From the NCBI GenBank assembly GCA_045110515.1, contig JBGCGD010000011.1:124001-188000 (forward strand): a DNA stretch of 64,000 bases, written 5' to 3'. Below, piece after piece: positions 1 to 9,146 of this stretch. Numbering within the stretch: the first letter of the stretch is position 1; every line of letters starts with the position of its first letter. Below the pieces are notes generated by a model. It was given only the letters and a program-made list of their open reading frames with translations, did not search any database and had not been told where the DNA came from. Origin of the DNA: Granulosicoccus sp045110515 (GTDB lineage Bacteria; Pseudomonadota; Gammaproteobacteria; Granulosicoccales; Granulosicoccaceae). The position numbers and the translations under genes are program-made.

Positions 1-2721
1 AGCACGATGATGCGATCGACCGACACGGCCTCTTAACTGATGCAACTGTGCCAGACCTAGCTTGTCTGCCCTGTTAATGATGATGGTGTTAGCGCTGGGG
101 ATATCGATACCGCTCTCGATAATGGTTGTGCTGACTAGTATATTAAAACGCTGATGATAGAAATCACTCATGACCTGTTCCAGGTCTGCCTCGCGCATTT
201 GCCCATGAGCAAAATTGACTCTGGCACCCGGAACAATACGCTCCAAGTCCTCAACAATACGTTCTATGGTTTGTACTTCGTTATGAAGAAAATACACTTG
301 GCCACCGCGCGCAAGTTCGCGTTCACACGCCTCGCGTATTTGTACATCTGACCATTCACCTACAAAAGTTTTGATGGCATGCCGATGTTGTGGCGGGGTA
401 GCAATGATGGATAAGTCACGCATGCCGGCTAAGCCCATGTTTAACGTCCGCGGGATCGGTGTGGCAGTCAGGGTGACAATATCAACTTCAGCTCGTAGTG
501 CCTTCATATGTTCTTTGTGTCGAACACCAAAGCGATGTTCTTCATCAATGATGACCAGGCCGAGGTTGTGGTATTTGATATCTTTGCTCAATAACTTGTG
601 GGTTCCGATAATAATATCGATACCCCCGGATGCTAATCGGGACAGAATGCCTTTTTGTTCCTTCGCCGTTTCGAATCGAGAAAGTGATTCTATTTGCACC
701 GGCCAGTCTGCAAAACGATCCATGAAATTTTGATGGTGCTGCCTAGCGAGTAGGGTTGTTGGGACGAGCACTGCGACTTGCTTACCACCGTCGACAGCAA
801 CAAATGCAGCACGCATTGCCACTTCTGTTTTACCGAAGCCCACATCACCGCAGACAACCCGATCCGTGGGTTGCGAAGAGCGCAAGTCTTCAACAACTGC
901 ATTAATCGCGGACAATTGATCTGTAGTCTCTTCAAACGGGAAAGCATCGCTAAATAGCGTGTAGTTGTCGGAGTTTTCCGGAAAAGCAAAACCTTTTCTA
1001 GCAGCGCGCCTCGCATGTATTTCGAGTAGTTCGGCCGCTACGTCATAGGCTTTCTCAGCCGCTTTGCGCCGAACCTTTTGCCAGGTGTCCGTGCCCAGTT
1101 TATGCAGCGGAGCGCTTTCTTCGCTTGCGCCCGCATAACGGCTAATAAGATGGAGTGACGATACGGGAACGTATAACTTGTCGTCTCCTGCATATTGGAT
1201 GGTGAGGTATTCATTTTCCATGTTGCCTACATCCAGCGATGTCAGGCCCTGATAGCGTCCGACGCCATGATCGATATGCACGACGGGAGCGCCGATGTTC
1301 AAATCGGTGAGGTTGGCGATGATCGCCTCTGAATCACGGGTCGGTCTTCTACGCTCGCGGCGCTTTATCCGCCCTGATCCCAGCTGGGTTTCTGTGACCA
1401 TGGCAATCTTGGCGTCGGGAAGATTTAGCCCACGATCTATAGCTGCAGTTGTCAGGCATAAGTCTCTGTCGCTATCTAAAAACGCCTGCCAACTATCAAC
1501 CGTAGTGGGGTTGAGCCGATTGCCAATCAACTGGTCTAGCAAAGCTTCTCTTCTGCCCGTGGACTCAGCAACAAAAAGCACTCGCCCTGGAAATTTGCCT
1601 AAAAAATCCTGAACAGAACCCATCGGGCGTTCGCCTCTGGGGTCAATTGGGTACAGCCCAGGTGCTTCAGTGGCGAGGTTTAATCCCGTTTTGCCGGGTT
1701 TTTCAATCTCAAATCGTTGTGTGGTGAAGGTGCTACGAGATGCCAAGGCTGCGTCCACGTCACTGGCACCTAAATAGATTTGTTCCGGAGGCAATATAGG
1801 TCTTTCAACATCATGCCGTCGCTGCTCATAACGTTCGGCGGTATTCGCTTCGAATTGAGTCAATGCATCGGCTGCGCCGTCAACCATGACAAAACTCGCG
1901 TTCGTCGGTAAGTAGTCGAACAGGTGTGATGTTTCGTCGAAAAACAGTGGCATGTAATACTCGATGCCTGAGGGCGCGCGACCTTCGCTGACGGCCTGAT
2001 AGATGGGTGTGTTTTTACTCTCTGCTGCGAACGCATTCCGGTACTGCTTACGAAAGTGCGCTATTCCTGATTCGTTGAGTGGAAATTCGTGGGCGGGTAG
2101 CAGTTCAATTTGCGCAGCTTTTTCCAATCCTCGTTGAGTGTCGGCATCAAAGGTTCGAATCGTTTCGACTTCATCATCAAAAAACTCAACGCGGTAGGGA
2201 TTGTTACTACTCATCGGGAAAAGATCGAGTATGGATCCGCGAACCGCGAATTCTCCGTGTTCCTCAACCTGGCTAACCAGACGGTAACCCGCATCAACCA
2301 AGCGGCCCCGAAAATCATCAAGGGCGAGCGTGTTTCCTTGGTTGATGATCAGAGCATGCTGATCCAAGAACGACCTGGGTGGGAGACGTTGCATCAGCGC
2401 TGCAGCGGTCAGCAGAAGGATGCCACGGCTGTCTCCGGACAAGCTATAGAGAGTGCGGATACGCTGAGAAATGATGTCCTGATGAGGTGAAACTCGATCA
2501 TAGGTCAGCGTTTCCCAGTCACTGAGCACGTTGACGGGCATATCAGGGCCTGCAAAAAAACGCAGTTCAACGTCTAGTTGAAGGAGTTCTGTGGTGCTTG
2601 CGGCCACAACTACCAGCAGGTGATCGGACTGCGCTGCCAATTCCGTTATGGCGAGTGATTCGGAGGCGCCGTAGAGTTTGCCCCAACGAGGGCGAGATGC
2701 GGCGACATCAGACAACAGCAT
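1..2721 (-). CDS. mfd: Transcription-repair coupling factor Mfd (3' end outside the window)
   Basis: Mfd is an ATP-driven DNA translocase that removes RNA polymerase stalled at lesions and recruits UvrA. The frame is open for 907 codons from ATG at 2721 down to base 1 with no stop, so the C-terminal part (TRG and D7 regions) is missing. The N-terminal UvrB-like region carries the HGEFAVRGSILDLFP stretch. The RNA-polymerase-interacting region includes VVHIDHGVGRYQGL. The helicase core shows Walker A GDVGFGKTE near residue 625, DEEHRFG, TATPIPRTL and the final LRGRVGR. A TTG five codons upstream (2736) is an alternative start. The gene is divergent from the lol genes. The family call is certain. 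Confidence 0.97.
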   Translation of the reverse strand, partial: MLLSDVAASRPRWGKLYGASESLAITELAAQSDHLLVVVAASTTELLQLDVELRFFAGPDMPVNVLSDWETLTYDRVSPHQDIISQRIRTLYSLSGDSRGILLLTAAALMQRLPPRSFLDQHALIINQGNTLALDDFRGRLVDAGYRLVSQVEEHGEFAVRGSILDLFPMSSNNPYRVEFFDDEVETIRTFDADTQRGLEKAAQIELLPAHEFPLNESGIAHFRKQYRNAFAAESKNTPIYQAVSEGRAPSGIEYYMPLFFDETSHLFDYLPTNASFVMVDGAADALTQFEANTAERYEQRRHDVERPILPPEQIYLGASDVDAALASRSTFTTQRFEIEKPGKTGLNLATEAPGLYPIDPRGERPMGSVQDFLGKFPGRVLFVAESTGRREALLDQLIGNRLNPTTVDSWQAFLDSDRDLCLTTAAIDRGLNLPDAKIAMVTETQLGSGRIKRRERRRPTRDSEAIIANLTDLNIGAPVVHIDHGVGRYQGLTSLDVGNMENEYLTIQYAGDDKLYVPVSSLHLISRYAGASEESAPLHKLGTDTWQKVRRKAAEKAYDVAAELLEIHARRAARKGFAFPENSDNYTLFSDAFPFEETTDQLSAINAVVEDLRSSQPTDRVVCGDVGFGKTEVAMRAAFVAVDGGKQVAVLVPTTLLARQHHQNFMDRFADWPVQIESLSRFETAKEQKGILSRLASGGIDIIIGTHKLLSKDIKYHNLGLVIIDEEHRFGVRHKEHMKALRAEVDIVTLTATPIPRTLNMGLAGMRDLSIIATPPQHRHAIKTFVGEWSDVQIREACERELARGGQVYFLHNEVQTIERIVEDLERIVPGARVNFAHGQMREADLEQVMSDFYHQRFNILVSTTIIESGIDIPSANTIIINRADKLGLAQLHQLRGRVGRSHHRA

Positions 2722-2949
2722 AAATACAGGACTCAATTTGGTTAGTGTACGGTCCGCCGCTACGGCGGTTCTATCGGCAAACAGGCCTCAAAAAACGGCC
2801 TTGATCCGGTTTAGACCACGGCGATGATTGTCCCATATTTCCCCGGCTATTGATGCGTTGTAAAATCGAAGCGCACCGACTCCCCGCAATTCACTACACT
2901 AACGGTGCTTTTTTTCGAACTATAACCCTCGCTGCGGCTCTACAGCTCT

Positions 2950-4200
2950 ATGTTTCAACCATATGAATTATTCGTAGGACTGCGATATACCCGCGCAAAA
3001 CGGCGAAATCACTTCATTTCCTTCATCTCCCTGGTCTCGATTTTGGGCATCATGCTTGGTGTCACAGCCCTAATAACTGTGACCTCTGTTATGAACGGAT
3101 TCGAAAAAGAAATGCGTGAACGCATTGTTGGCGCCTCTTCGCATGCGACCATAACAGGTTTGGGAGAACCGCTCACGGACTGGCAGTCTGTCGCCACTGT
3201 CGCGAGTGAACATCCAGAAGTTCTGGGCGCTGCACCCTACATGGAAGGTCAGGTCATGTTGGTGCACTCCGGGCGGTCGACTGGCGCGCTCATTCGTGGG
3301 GTCCTGCCTGATCAGGAGAGTCAGGTATCGGACCTGCATGAAAAACTTGAACAGACGGAATCGCTTCAAGTCGCCTTGAAGGAGGGTGAGTACGGTCTGA
3401 TTTTGGGGGCGGATTTAGCTGTTTTTCTGGGTGCGATTGCTGGCGACAAGATTATGGTGATCACGCCCGAAGCAAGCGTCACACCCATGGGTTTTGTGCC
3501 GCGTGTAAAACGTTTCACTGTGACCGGAATATTCCGTTTCGGCATGTACCAATTTGATCGAAATCTAGCCATCATGCACGCCAGTGACAGTGCCAAGCTC
3601 TTTAAAATGGGAGAGGGTTTCTCTGGTGTCCGGTTAAAGCTTGAAGACACCAGTCGCGCACCTGTTGTTTCGCGGCAATTGACGCGTGAATTTGAATACG
3701 ACAAATACGTCAGTGATTGGACGCAACAAAATGCTAACTATTTTCTTGCAGTAAAAATGGAAAAGACAATGATGTTTATCATCTTGTCCATGATTGTGGC
3801 GGTAGCGGCCTTTAATATTATTTCAACACTCGTTATGTTGGTTCAGGACAAACAAGCGGATATCGCCATTCTACGTACGCAAGGAGCATCACCTGGCAGC
3901 GTGCTCTCCATTTTCATTGTTCAAGGAACTCTTATCGGAGTATTGGGTACGGTGGCAGGGCTCATCGGTGGAATATCGCTGGCAAGCAATATCGATGTTG
4001 TCGTACCGTTCATCGAACAGTTTACCGGTCCAGTGCTGAATCCCGAGGTCTACTACATCGATGAAATGCCCTCTGATTTACGAAGTAGCGATGTGGTTAA
4101 AGTAGGCTTGCTGTCTTTCGGTTTGTCGCTTTTGGCGACTATTTATCCAGCATGGCGAGCATCACGAGTGGATCCAGCGTCGGCACTTTCCTATGAATGA
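2950..4200 (+). CDS. lolC: Lipoprotein-releasing ABC transporter permease, LolC/LolE (LolF-like)
   Basis: This is the inner-membrane subunit of the Lol system, which extracts lipoproteins and passes them to the carrier LolA. The 416 residues fit the family, with a TM segment at about 24-48, a large periplasmic domain, and three TM segments in the MacB/FtsX-like C-terminal half. Residues 173-189 contain TPMGFVPRVKRF, matching the Hook of E. coli LolC that binds LolA. Only one permease precedes lolD, whereas E. coli has lolC and lolE flanking it. A homodimeric LolF-type transporter is therefore likely, although a second permease elsewhere cannot be excluded. lolD follows after 43 bp. Confidence 0.93.
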   Translation: MFQPYELFVGLRYTRAKRRNHFISFISLVSILGIMLGVTALITVTSVMNGFEKEMRERIVGASSHATITGLGEPLTDWQSVATVASEHPEVLGAAPYMEGQVMLVHSGRSTGALIRGVLPDQESQVSDLHEKLEQTESLQVALKEGEYGLILGADLAVFLGAIAGDKIMVITPEASVTPMGFVPRVKRFTVTGIFRFGMYQFDRNLAIMHASDSAKLFKMGEGFSGVRLKLEDTSRAPVVSRQLTREFEYDKYVSDWTQQNANYFLAVKMEKTMMFIILSMIVAVAAFNIISTLVMLVQDKQADIAILRTQGASPGSVLSIFIVQGTLIGVLGTVAGLIGGISLASNIDVVVPFIEQFTGPVLNPEVYYIDEMPSDLRSSDVVKVGLLSFGLSLLATIYPAWRASRVDPASALSYE

Positions 4201-4243
4201 TCGTCAGTTTCACCCGGCAACAAAGCAAACAACGAATTAGCCC

Positions 4244-4930
4244 ATGAGCGAAGACATCATACTCAGTGCAAAAGGGCTTGGCCGCACCTACACCCAGGGC
4301 GATCTATCGGTTGATGTGCTGGGCAATGTTAATCTAGACATTGCCAAGGGGGAACGAGTCGCCATTATAGGAAGCTCGGGTAGTGGCAAGAGTACGCTTC
4401 TCCATTTACTAGGTGGATTAGACTCGCCAACTAACGGTTCGGTAACAATCGCCGGGCAAGACGTTGCAACTCTCAGTCAATCTAAGCGTGGTCGTTTAAG
4501 AAATCAACACGTAGGGTTTGTGTATCAGTTTCACCATCTCTTGCCGGAGTTCAGTGCAGTAGAGAATGTCAGTATGCCCCTACTCATAAGAGGGCAAGAT
4601 AAAGCGGTTGCTGCTAAGGCAGCTACCGAGCTGCTTGAGCGTGTCGGCTTGGGTGAGCGCTTACGACATAAGCCGTCTGAATTATCGGGCGGTGAACGGC
4701 AAAGAGCAGCGATTGCGCGAGCGCTGGTCAACAGACCGGGAGTGGTGTTGGCAGATGAGCCCACAGGCAATCTGGATGAAAGTACTGCCGATCGTGTCTA
4801 CCAATTGATGTTGGAATTAAATAGAGAGCTAGGTACGAGTTTTTTGATGGTCACGCATGACACGCGTCTTGCGGCACGCATGGATAGGGTACTTCAGTTA
4901 ACACACGGAGCGCTGTCCTCTGCTGTGTGA
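4244..4930 (+). CDS. lolD: Lipoprotein-releasing system ATPase LolD
   Basis: LolD is the cytoplasmic ATPase that powers lipoprotein release by the permease encoded just upstream. Its 228 residues show Walker A GSSGSGKST at 43-51, the ABC signature LSGGERQ near 147, and Walker B VVLADEPTGNLD followed by the H-loop THD. Closest relatives by motif are the MacB/LolD class of ATPases. The position next to a LolC/E permease decides in favour of LolD. It is convergent with the DUF2062 gene, only 16 bp away. Confidence 0.96.
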   Translation: MSEDIILSAKGLGRTYTQGDLSVDVLGNVNLDIAKGERVAIIGSSGSGKSTLLHLLGGLDSPTNGSVTIAGQDVATLSQSKRGRLRNQHVGFVYQFHHLLPEFSAVENVSMPLLIRGQDKAVAAKAATELLERVGLGERLRHKPSELSGGERQRAAIARALVNRPGVVLADEPTGNLDESTADRVYQLMLELNRELGTSFLMVTHDTRLAARMDRVLQLTHGALSSAV

Positions 4931-4946
4931 TGAATGCCGTATTCGG

Positions 4947-5507
4947 TTAGGCGGCTTTTCTTTTTCGGCCACTGCGTTGACGCCAGCGCCTGATTGCATG
5001 GATTCGCCACGCGAGTAACGTGACGCCAAAGCCCACGACGGCCGACACGCTGGCGCAAAAAAGCATTCCTATCAGCACTGTGGGCCATGCATGTCCAACC
5101 CCATGAAGCAGGCTTTGAGTTGAGAAGTTAAGTGGCTCAGCAAGGACCGGCTTGCCTAGAATCATTGACCCGCTTTGCCAGGCTGCATAGAATAATGGCG
5201 CAACGGTCAAAGGATTGGTGAACCACACCATGGCCACGGAGACAGGCACATGGACGCGCATGACTGCAGAGATGAATGCTGCCAGCAGCATTTGCATGGG
5301 GACGGGCACCCAGCTGATAAAAAGCCCCACGGCGACCCCCCCGGCGACAGACCGCCTGTTAAGGTGCCAGACCATAGGCTGGGCAATAGTATTACGCACC
5401 CAACGCCTGACGGAGTTAGTGTTTTCTGTACCGCCAATTTGGTTGTACAGTTTGCGGCGAAGCGTCGTCGCATCAGGCAAATGATGTTTCAGCCTGTTAC
5501 CACTCAT
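4947..5507 (-). CDS. DUF2062 family membrane protein
   Basis: This 186-residue protein matches the DUF2062 family in its pattern: a basic N-terminus, then RRSVAGGVAVGLFISWVPVP, then FTNPLTVAPLFYAAW, and a second pair of hydrophobic segments. The C-terminus is strongly basic (RRWRQRSGRKRKAA). The biochemical role of the family is unknown. In many gammaproteobacteria it sits between lolD and comEC, as here. It is encoded opposite to both neighbours and its start is 116 bp from that of comEC. Confidence 0.85.
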   Translation of the reverse strand: MSGNRLKHHLPDATTLRRKLYNQIGGTENTNSVRRWVRNTIAQPMVWHLNRRSVAGGVAVGLFISWVPVPMQMLLAAFISAVMRVHVPVSVAMVWFTNPLTVAPLFYAAWQSGSMILGKPVLAEPLNFSTQSLLHGVGHAWPTVLIGMLFCASVSAVVGFGVTLLAWRIHAIRRWRQRSGRKRKAA

Positions 5508-5623
5508 GATCAGTGCATAAACGAAGAAAAGAGGGAGTCTTTCAACAATAACGTCGCTGCGGCCTTTTTATTGAATTTTTCGCAGCGAATTGTTGAATGT
5601 TATCCGGAAAGCGAAGGCCACAC

Positions 5624-8107
5624 ATGAGAATTTTTACTCTCAGTTGGCTTTTTTGGACCATTCTCATCCTGAGTCTGGCAGCTTTGCCGGGCAACCGGGA
5701 TATTTTGATTATTTCTTCATTGGTGCTCTTCTGCATCATTGTTTGGCCTAGATCCCGATCTTTCTGCGCAGGTTATTTTGCGGCTTGTATTGCCTTAGGG
5801 TGGGCATTGTTCCAGATTGATTCCAGGCAGTTGGATGCCTCTGAGATATCTTCTGATTTGCGAATCCGAGTCAAAGTCGCGAGTGTTCCTCAGGTATCAG
5901 ATTGGGGTGTTCGGTTTAATGCACGTGTTTTGTCTTGCGAGTCATGTGTTTCCGAATTCGGCCCTAAATTGTTACAACTTAGCTGGTACGGCCACCATGA
6001 AGCTGTCCGCGCAGGAGACGAGTGGGAATTCACCGTTCGATTGAAACCGTTTCGAGGTCTTCGCAATGTGGGAAGCTTTGACCGATCTCAATGGTCCATT
6101 TATAACGGTTTAGATGCACGCGGGTACGTTCGAGCGAAACAACCTGTTGTAAAGCTCTCTTCATCGACTAAACATTCAATGCTGTCGATACGTGCAGACA
6201 TCGCGGAACGAATAGTCAATCTGCCATCCTCAGACCCGCATGCATCCATGATTCAAGCTTTGGTCTTAGGGATCAAACAAGGCATTGATAGCAACACTTG
6301 GGATTTACTTCGAGATACCGGCACCTCTCATCTCATTGCAATATCCGGGCTGCACATTAGCTTACTTGCCGCATGGGCGTATTTGTTGAGCAGGCGAGTG
6401 TTACCGCATTTGCTTATGTTTTGTGTTCCTCGTTCTGCTGTGCTCAACCGCATCGATACCCGCCTAGTATCTTTATTGATCAGTGTGAGTGTTGCCGCCG
6501 TGTATTCGCTGTTGGCAGGCTTCGAACTTCCTGTACAAAGAGCCCTTAGCATGTTGATAGTCTGGGCCATTGCTGCGCTAACACTGCGCCACCTCGCACC
6601 GGCTTTAGGGCTTACCATGGCGATGCTCGCGGTGATGGCAAGCAATATTATGGGCGTCCTCTCGCCCGGATTCTGGTTGTCGTTCGGTACGGTGTCTGTT
6701 CTGTTTTATCTGCATCAAGGGCACATACAGTCGTATAGCCAGCAGGAGTCAGTCGATACTTTGCTAAGCAAAGCTCATGGTTCACTGTGGCGCGCTGTTG
6801 CTGCTATGAAAACCCATGTTCGTCTGGGCATCGTGCTACTGCCGATAACAGCATGGTTTTTTCAAGCAGGGTCTCTCCTTGCACCTGTCGCCAACCTTGT
6901 AGCGGTGCCCTGGGTGGGTTTTGTTGTCGTGCCGCTTAGTTTCCTGACAGCTCTGCTGAGCGTGGCGTCGACTAGCGCTGCCAATTTTTTCTTGGAGCTA
7001 ACTCAGTTATCTATCAGCGTGCTGTTGTCATATCTCGAACGATTGTCAGCATTTGAATTCACCAGCGTGCCTTTAGCCGTGCCTTCCGGTGCAGCGTTAC
7101 TCTTGGGCTTGTTAGGCATGTTGCTGTTCTTCTCCCCCAAAGGTGCTGGGTTGAGGCGCTATAGCTTATTGTTGTTTCTTCCCTTGCTGTTGTTTAATGC
7201 AAGAGCTGAGCGAGTAGAGGGTTTCGACGTACACGTCCTAGATGTTGGGCAGGGTTTGGCGACATTGGTTTTGACGGCAAAGCACTCGCTGTTGTTTGAT
7301 ACCGGTGGAAAATTATCCGGTTCTCTGAGCATGTTTGAAGCGGTTGTGCTGCCTTATTTGCACGCACAGGGTCGTCGTAAAATTGACTATTTGGTCGTGT
7401 CGCATTCAGACGAAGATCATGCGTTTGGGGTCAATGATGTGTTGCGGCGTTTTCCTGATACTCAGATGATTGTCGGTGGGGAGCTACTATCGGAGCAGCA
7501 GTGGGTAAGCGAACCCTGTAGGGCGGGGGATAAATGGGCTATCGATGATCTGCAAATTAGCGTGTTAAACCCTCTTGAAGGTGCAACAGGCAGCGACAAT
7601 GACCGATCTTGTGTATTGCTGCTGCATCTGGGGGCCTCTCGCGTGTTGTTAACCGGCGATATCGAGCGAAATGGCGAGTTATTGTTAAGTTCGCGTTTCA
7701 ACCCGCTGGCACTGGCGGGCTTTGTGCCGTTTCCGGTAGACCTGCTGGTCGCGCCGCACCATGGCAGTCACACCTCGTCTACGCCAAATTTACTGAAAAC
7801 GATAAAACCTGACCATGTTGTATTCGCCGCAGGGCACCGGAACCGTTATGGATTTCCTCACGCCGATGTACAAATGCGCTATAAACTAGTGGGAGCTAGG
7901 CAATACATAACCGGTACGCTCGGTTCGACCGTTTTTTCATTTGGGCGTCAGGGGTTATTAGAGCCTCCCAAAACGTGGTGGCAGACTCATAGGCGATTCT
8001 GGCACGGCTTCGTAAATCCGGCCTGTTCAGATCAGTTTTCTGGACACGCCACTGTAATACAACAGCTTATGTTGGCGCAAAAAGGACAACTATTGTGTGG
8101 GAAATAG
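5624..8107 (+). CDS. comEC: DNA internalization / competence protein ComEC (Rec2)
   Basis: ComEC forms the inner-membrane channel for single-stranded DNA uptake in natural transformation. Order: short N-terminal TM pair, soluble DUF4131/OB-like part, multi-TM competence domain containing HLIAISGLHISLLA, then a metallo-beta-lactamase-like domain. The last has HSDEDH (residues 594-599), LLTGD and APHHGSHTS. ATG 5624 is chosen because GAAGG lies six bases upstream; an in-frame ATG at 5597 has no ribosome site and would add nine residues. The metal-binding HxDxDH is intact, so the nuclease-like domain may be active. The stop overlaps exbB by 13 bp. Confidence 0.95.
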   Translation: MRIFTLSWLFWTILILSLAALPGNRDILIISSLVLFCIIVWPRSRSFCAGYFAACIALGWALFQIDSRQLDASEISSDLRIRVKVASVPQVSDWGVRFNARVLSCESCVSEFGPKLLQLSWYGHHEAVRAGDEWEFTVRLKPFRGLRNVGSFDRSQWSIYNGLDARGYVRAKQPVVKLSSSTKHSMLSIRADIAERIVNLPSSDPHASMIQALVLGIKQGIDSNTWDLLRDTGTSHLIAISGLHISLLAAWAYLLSRRVLPHLLMFCVPRSAVLNRIDTRLVSLLISVSVAAVYSLLAGFELPVQRALSMLIVWAIAALTLRHLAPALGLTMAMLAVMASNIMGVLSPGFWLSFGTVSVLFYLHQGHIQSYSQQESVDTLLSKAHGSLWRAVAAMKTHVRLGIVLLPITAWFFQAGSLLAPVANLVAVPWVGFVVVPLSFLTALLSVASTSAANFFLELTQLSISVLLSYLERLSAFEFTSVPLAVPSGAALLLGLLGMLLFFSPKGAGLRRYSLLLFLPLLLFNARAERVEGFDVHVLDVGQGLATLVLTAKHSLLFDTGGKLSGSLSMFEAVVLPYLHAQGRRKIDYLVVSHSDEDHAFGVNDVLRRFPDTQMIVGGELLSEQQWVSEPCRAGDKWAIDDLQISVLNPLEGATGSDNDRSCVLLLHLGASRVLLTGDIERNGELLLSSRFNPLALAGFVPFPVDLLVAPHHGSHTSSTPNLLKTIKPDHVVFAAGHRNRYGFPHADVQMRYKLVGARQYITGTLGSTVFSFGRQGLLEPPKTWWQTHRRFWHGFVNPACSDQFSGHATVIQQLMLAQKGQLLCGK

Positions 8108-8724
8108 TAACTGCGGGTGGCTGGTTAATGCTACCCATCGTGGCCTGTTCTATCGTAGCGTTAGCTATAGTTGGCGAGCGTTTTTATACACTTCGGGCTG
8201 GGCGCGTTTTACCGACGAACTTGGTTGCTGATGTATGGCGCATGGCCAGCACTCGTCAATTGACTGAGAAAAAGGTTCGCGAAATTGAAAAAGGTTCTCC
8301 GCTGGGCAGAGTGCTCGCTGCCGGATTACACAATCGGACGCAGGATCGTGATGTTATGAAAGCATCGATTGAAGATGTCGGTGGCCACGTGTCCCACGAA
8401 TTGGGTCGGTACTTAAATGCCTTGGGTACTATCGCAGCAGTTACTCCGTTGTTGGGTCTACTGGGAACCGTCGTTGGCATGATCGGCGTGTTTACCAACA
8501 TCACAACGGTGGGTGTGGGTAATCCTGCTCAGTTGGCGGGGGGGATTTCGCAGGCCCTTGTTACCACTGCGGGTGGCCTGACAGTTGCCATTCCCAGCCT
8601 CATGTTTCATCGCTATTTCCGCGGAAAGGTTGACTCTCTCGTCGTAGACATGGAAAAAGAATCGTTGAAGCTTGTCGATGTCCTACAAAAACGGCCGCCT
8701 AAGGTGAGGGTTGCACGGCCATGA
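8095..8724 (+). CDS. exbB: Biopolymer transporter ExbB/TolQ-type proton channel subunit
   Basis: ExbB-type proteins form a pentameric proton channel with ExbD and energise outer-membrane processes through TonB or TolA. The 209-residue product has TM segments at about 9-27, 105-130 and 145-170, with the MotA/TolQ/ExbB pattern LGTIAAVTPLLGLLGTVVGM. Translation starts at GTG 8095, which has AGGA eight bases upstream and lies inside the end of comEC. No tonB follows, so the energised partner is unknown. An exbBD pair in front of the lpxK/kdsB group is common in gammaproteobacteria and may serve lipid A export. That role is inferred from context only. Confidence 0.93.
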   Translation: MWEIVTAGGWLMLPIVACSIVALAIVGERFYTLRAGRVLPTNLVADVWRMASTRQLTEKKVREIEKGSPLGRVLAAGLHNRTQDRDVMKASIEDVGGHVSHELGRYLNALGTIAAVTPLLGLLGTVVGMIGVFTNITTVGVGNPAQLAGGISQALVTTAGGLTVAIPSLMFHRYFRGKVDSLVVDMEKESLKLVDVLQKRPPKVRVARP

Positions 8725-9137
8725 AATTCAAGCGCGAGCCTCGTGAAGAACTCGAACTGAATTTGACACCCCTTATCGATGTGGTGTTTCTGCTGTTGAT
8801 TTTTTTCATGGTATCCACGACTTTCCAAAAAGAATCGGAAATCTCCTTACAACTGCCAAGAGCATCAGATACTGAGGTTCAAGCACCTAAAGAGCGAATC
8901 GAGGTTTTGATAAACGCATCAGGGCGATACTTCATCAACGATCAAGAGCTGGTGAAAGCAGATGTCGCTAGCCTGCAGAATGCCTTGTTTAAAGTCTCTG
9001 GTGGTAAACGAGATATTCCTCTAACCATTCGTGCCGATGCTCAGGCACCGCATCAAGCCGTTGTGACTGCTATGGATGCGGCAGGGCAATTGGGCATGCT
9101 GAAAATGTCCATAGCCACTTCCCGCAGCGCTGAATAG
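8721..9137 (+). CDS. exbD: Biopolymer transporter ExbD/TolR-type subunit
   Basis: ExbD/TolR partner of the proton channel. The protein has 138 residues with a short basic N-terminus, one TM helix containing LTPLIDVVFLLLIFFMV whose aspartate is the proton-carrying residue of the family, and a periplasmic domain. The start codon overlaps the exbB stop (ATGA), indicating translational coupling and a 1:1 operon arrangement. msbA begins nine bases after its stop. Confidence 0.94.
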   Translation: MKFKREPREELELNLTPLIDVVFLLLIFFMVSTTFQKESEISLQLPRASDTEVQAPKERIEVLINASGRYFINDQELVKADVASLQNALFKVSGGKRDIPLTIRADAQAPHQAVVTAMDAAGQLGMLKMSIATSRSAE

Positions 9138-9146
9138 AATCTCCTG

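Noticed and set aside
371..2490. Plus-strand frames across 154-2490
   Set aside because: They lie antisense to mfd, which has a continuous, fully conserved coding frame on the minus strand. They show no family features of their own.
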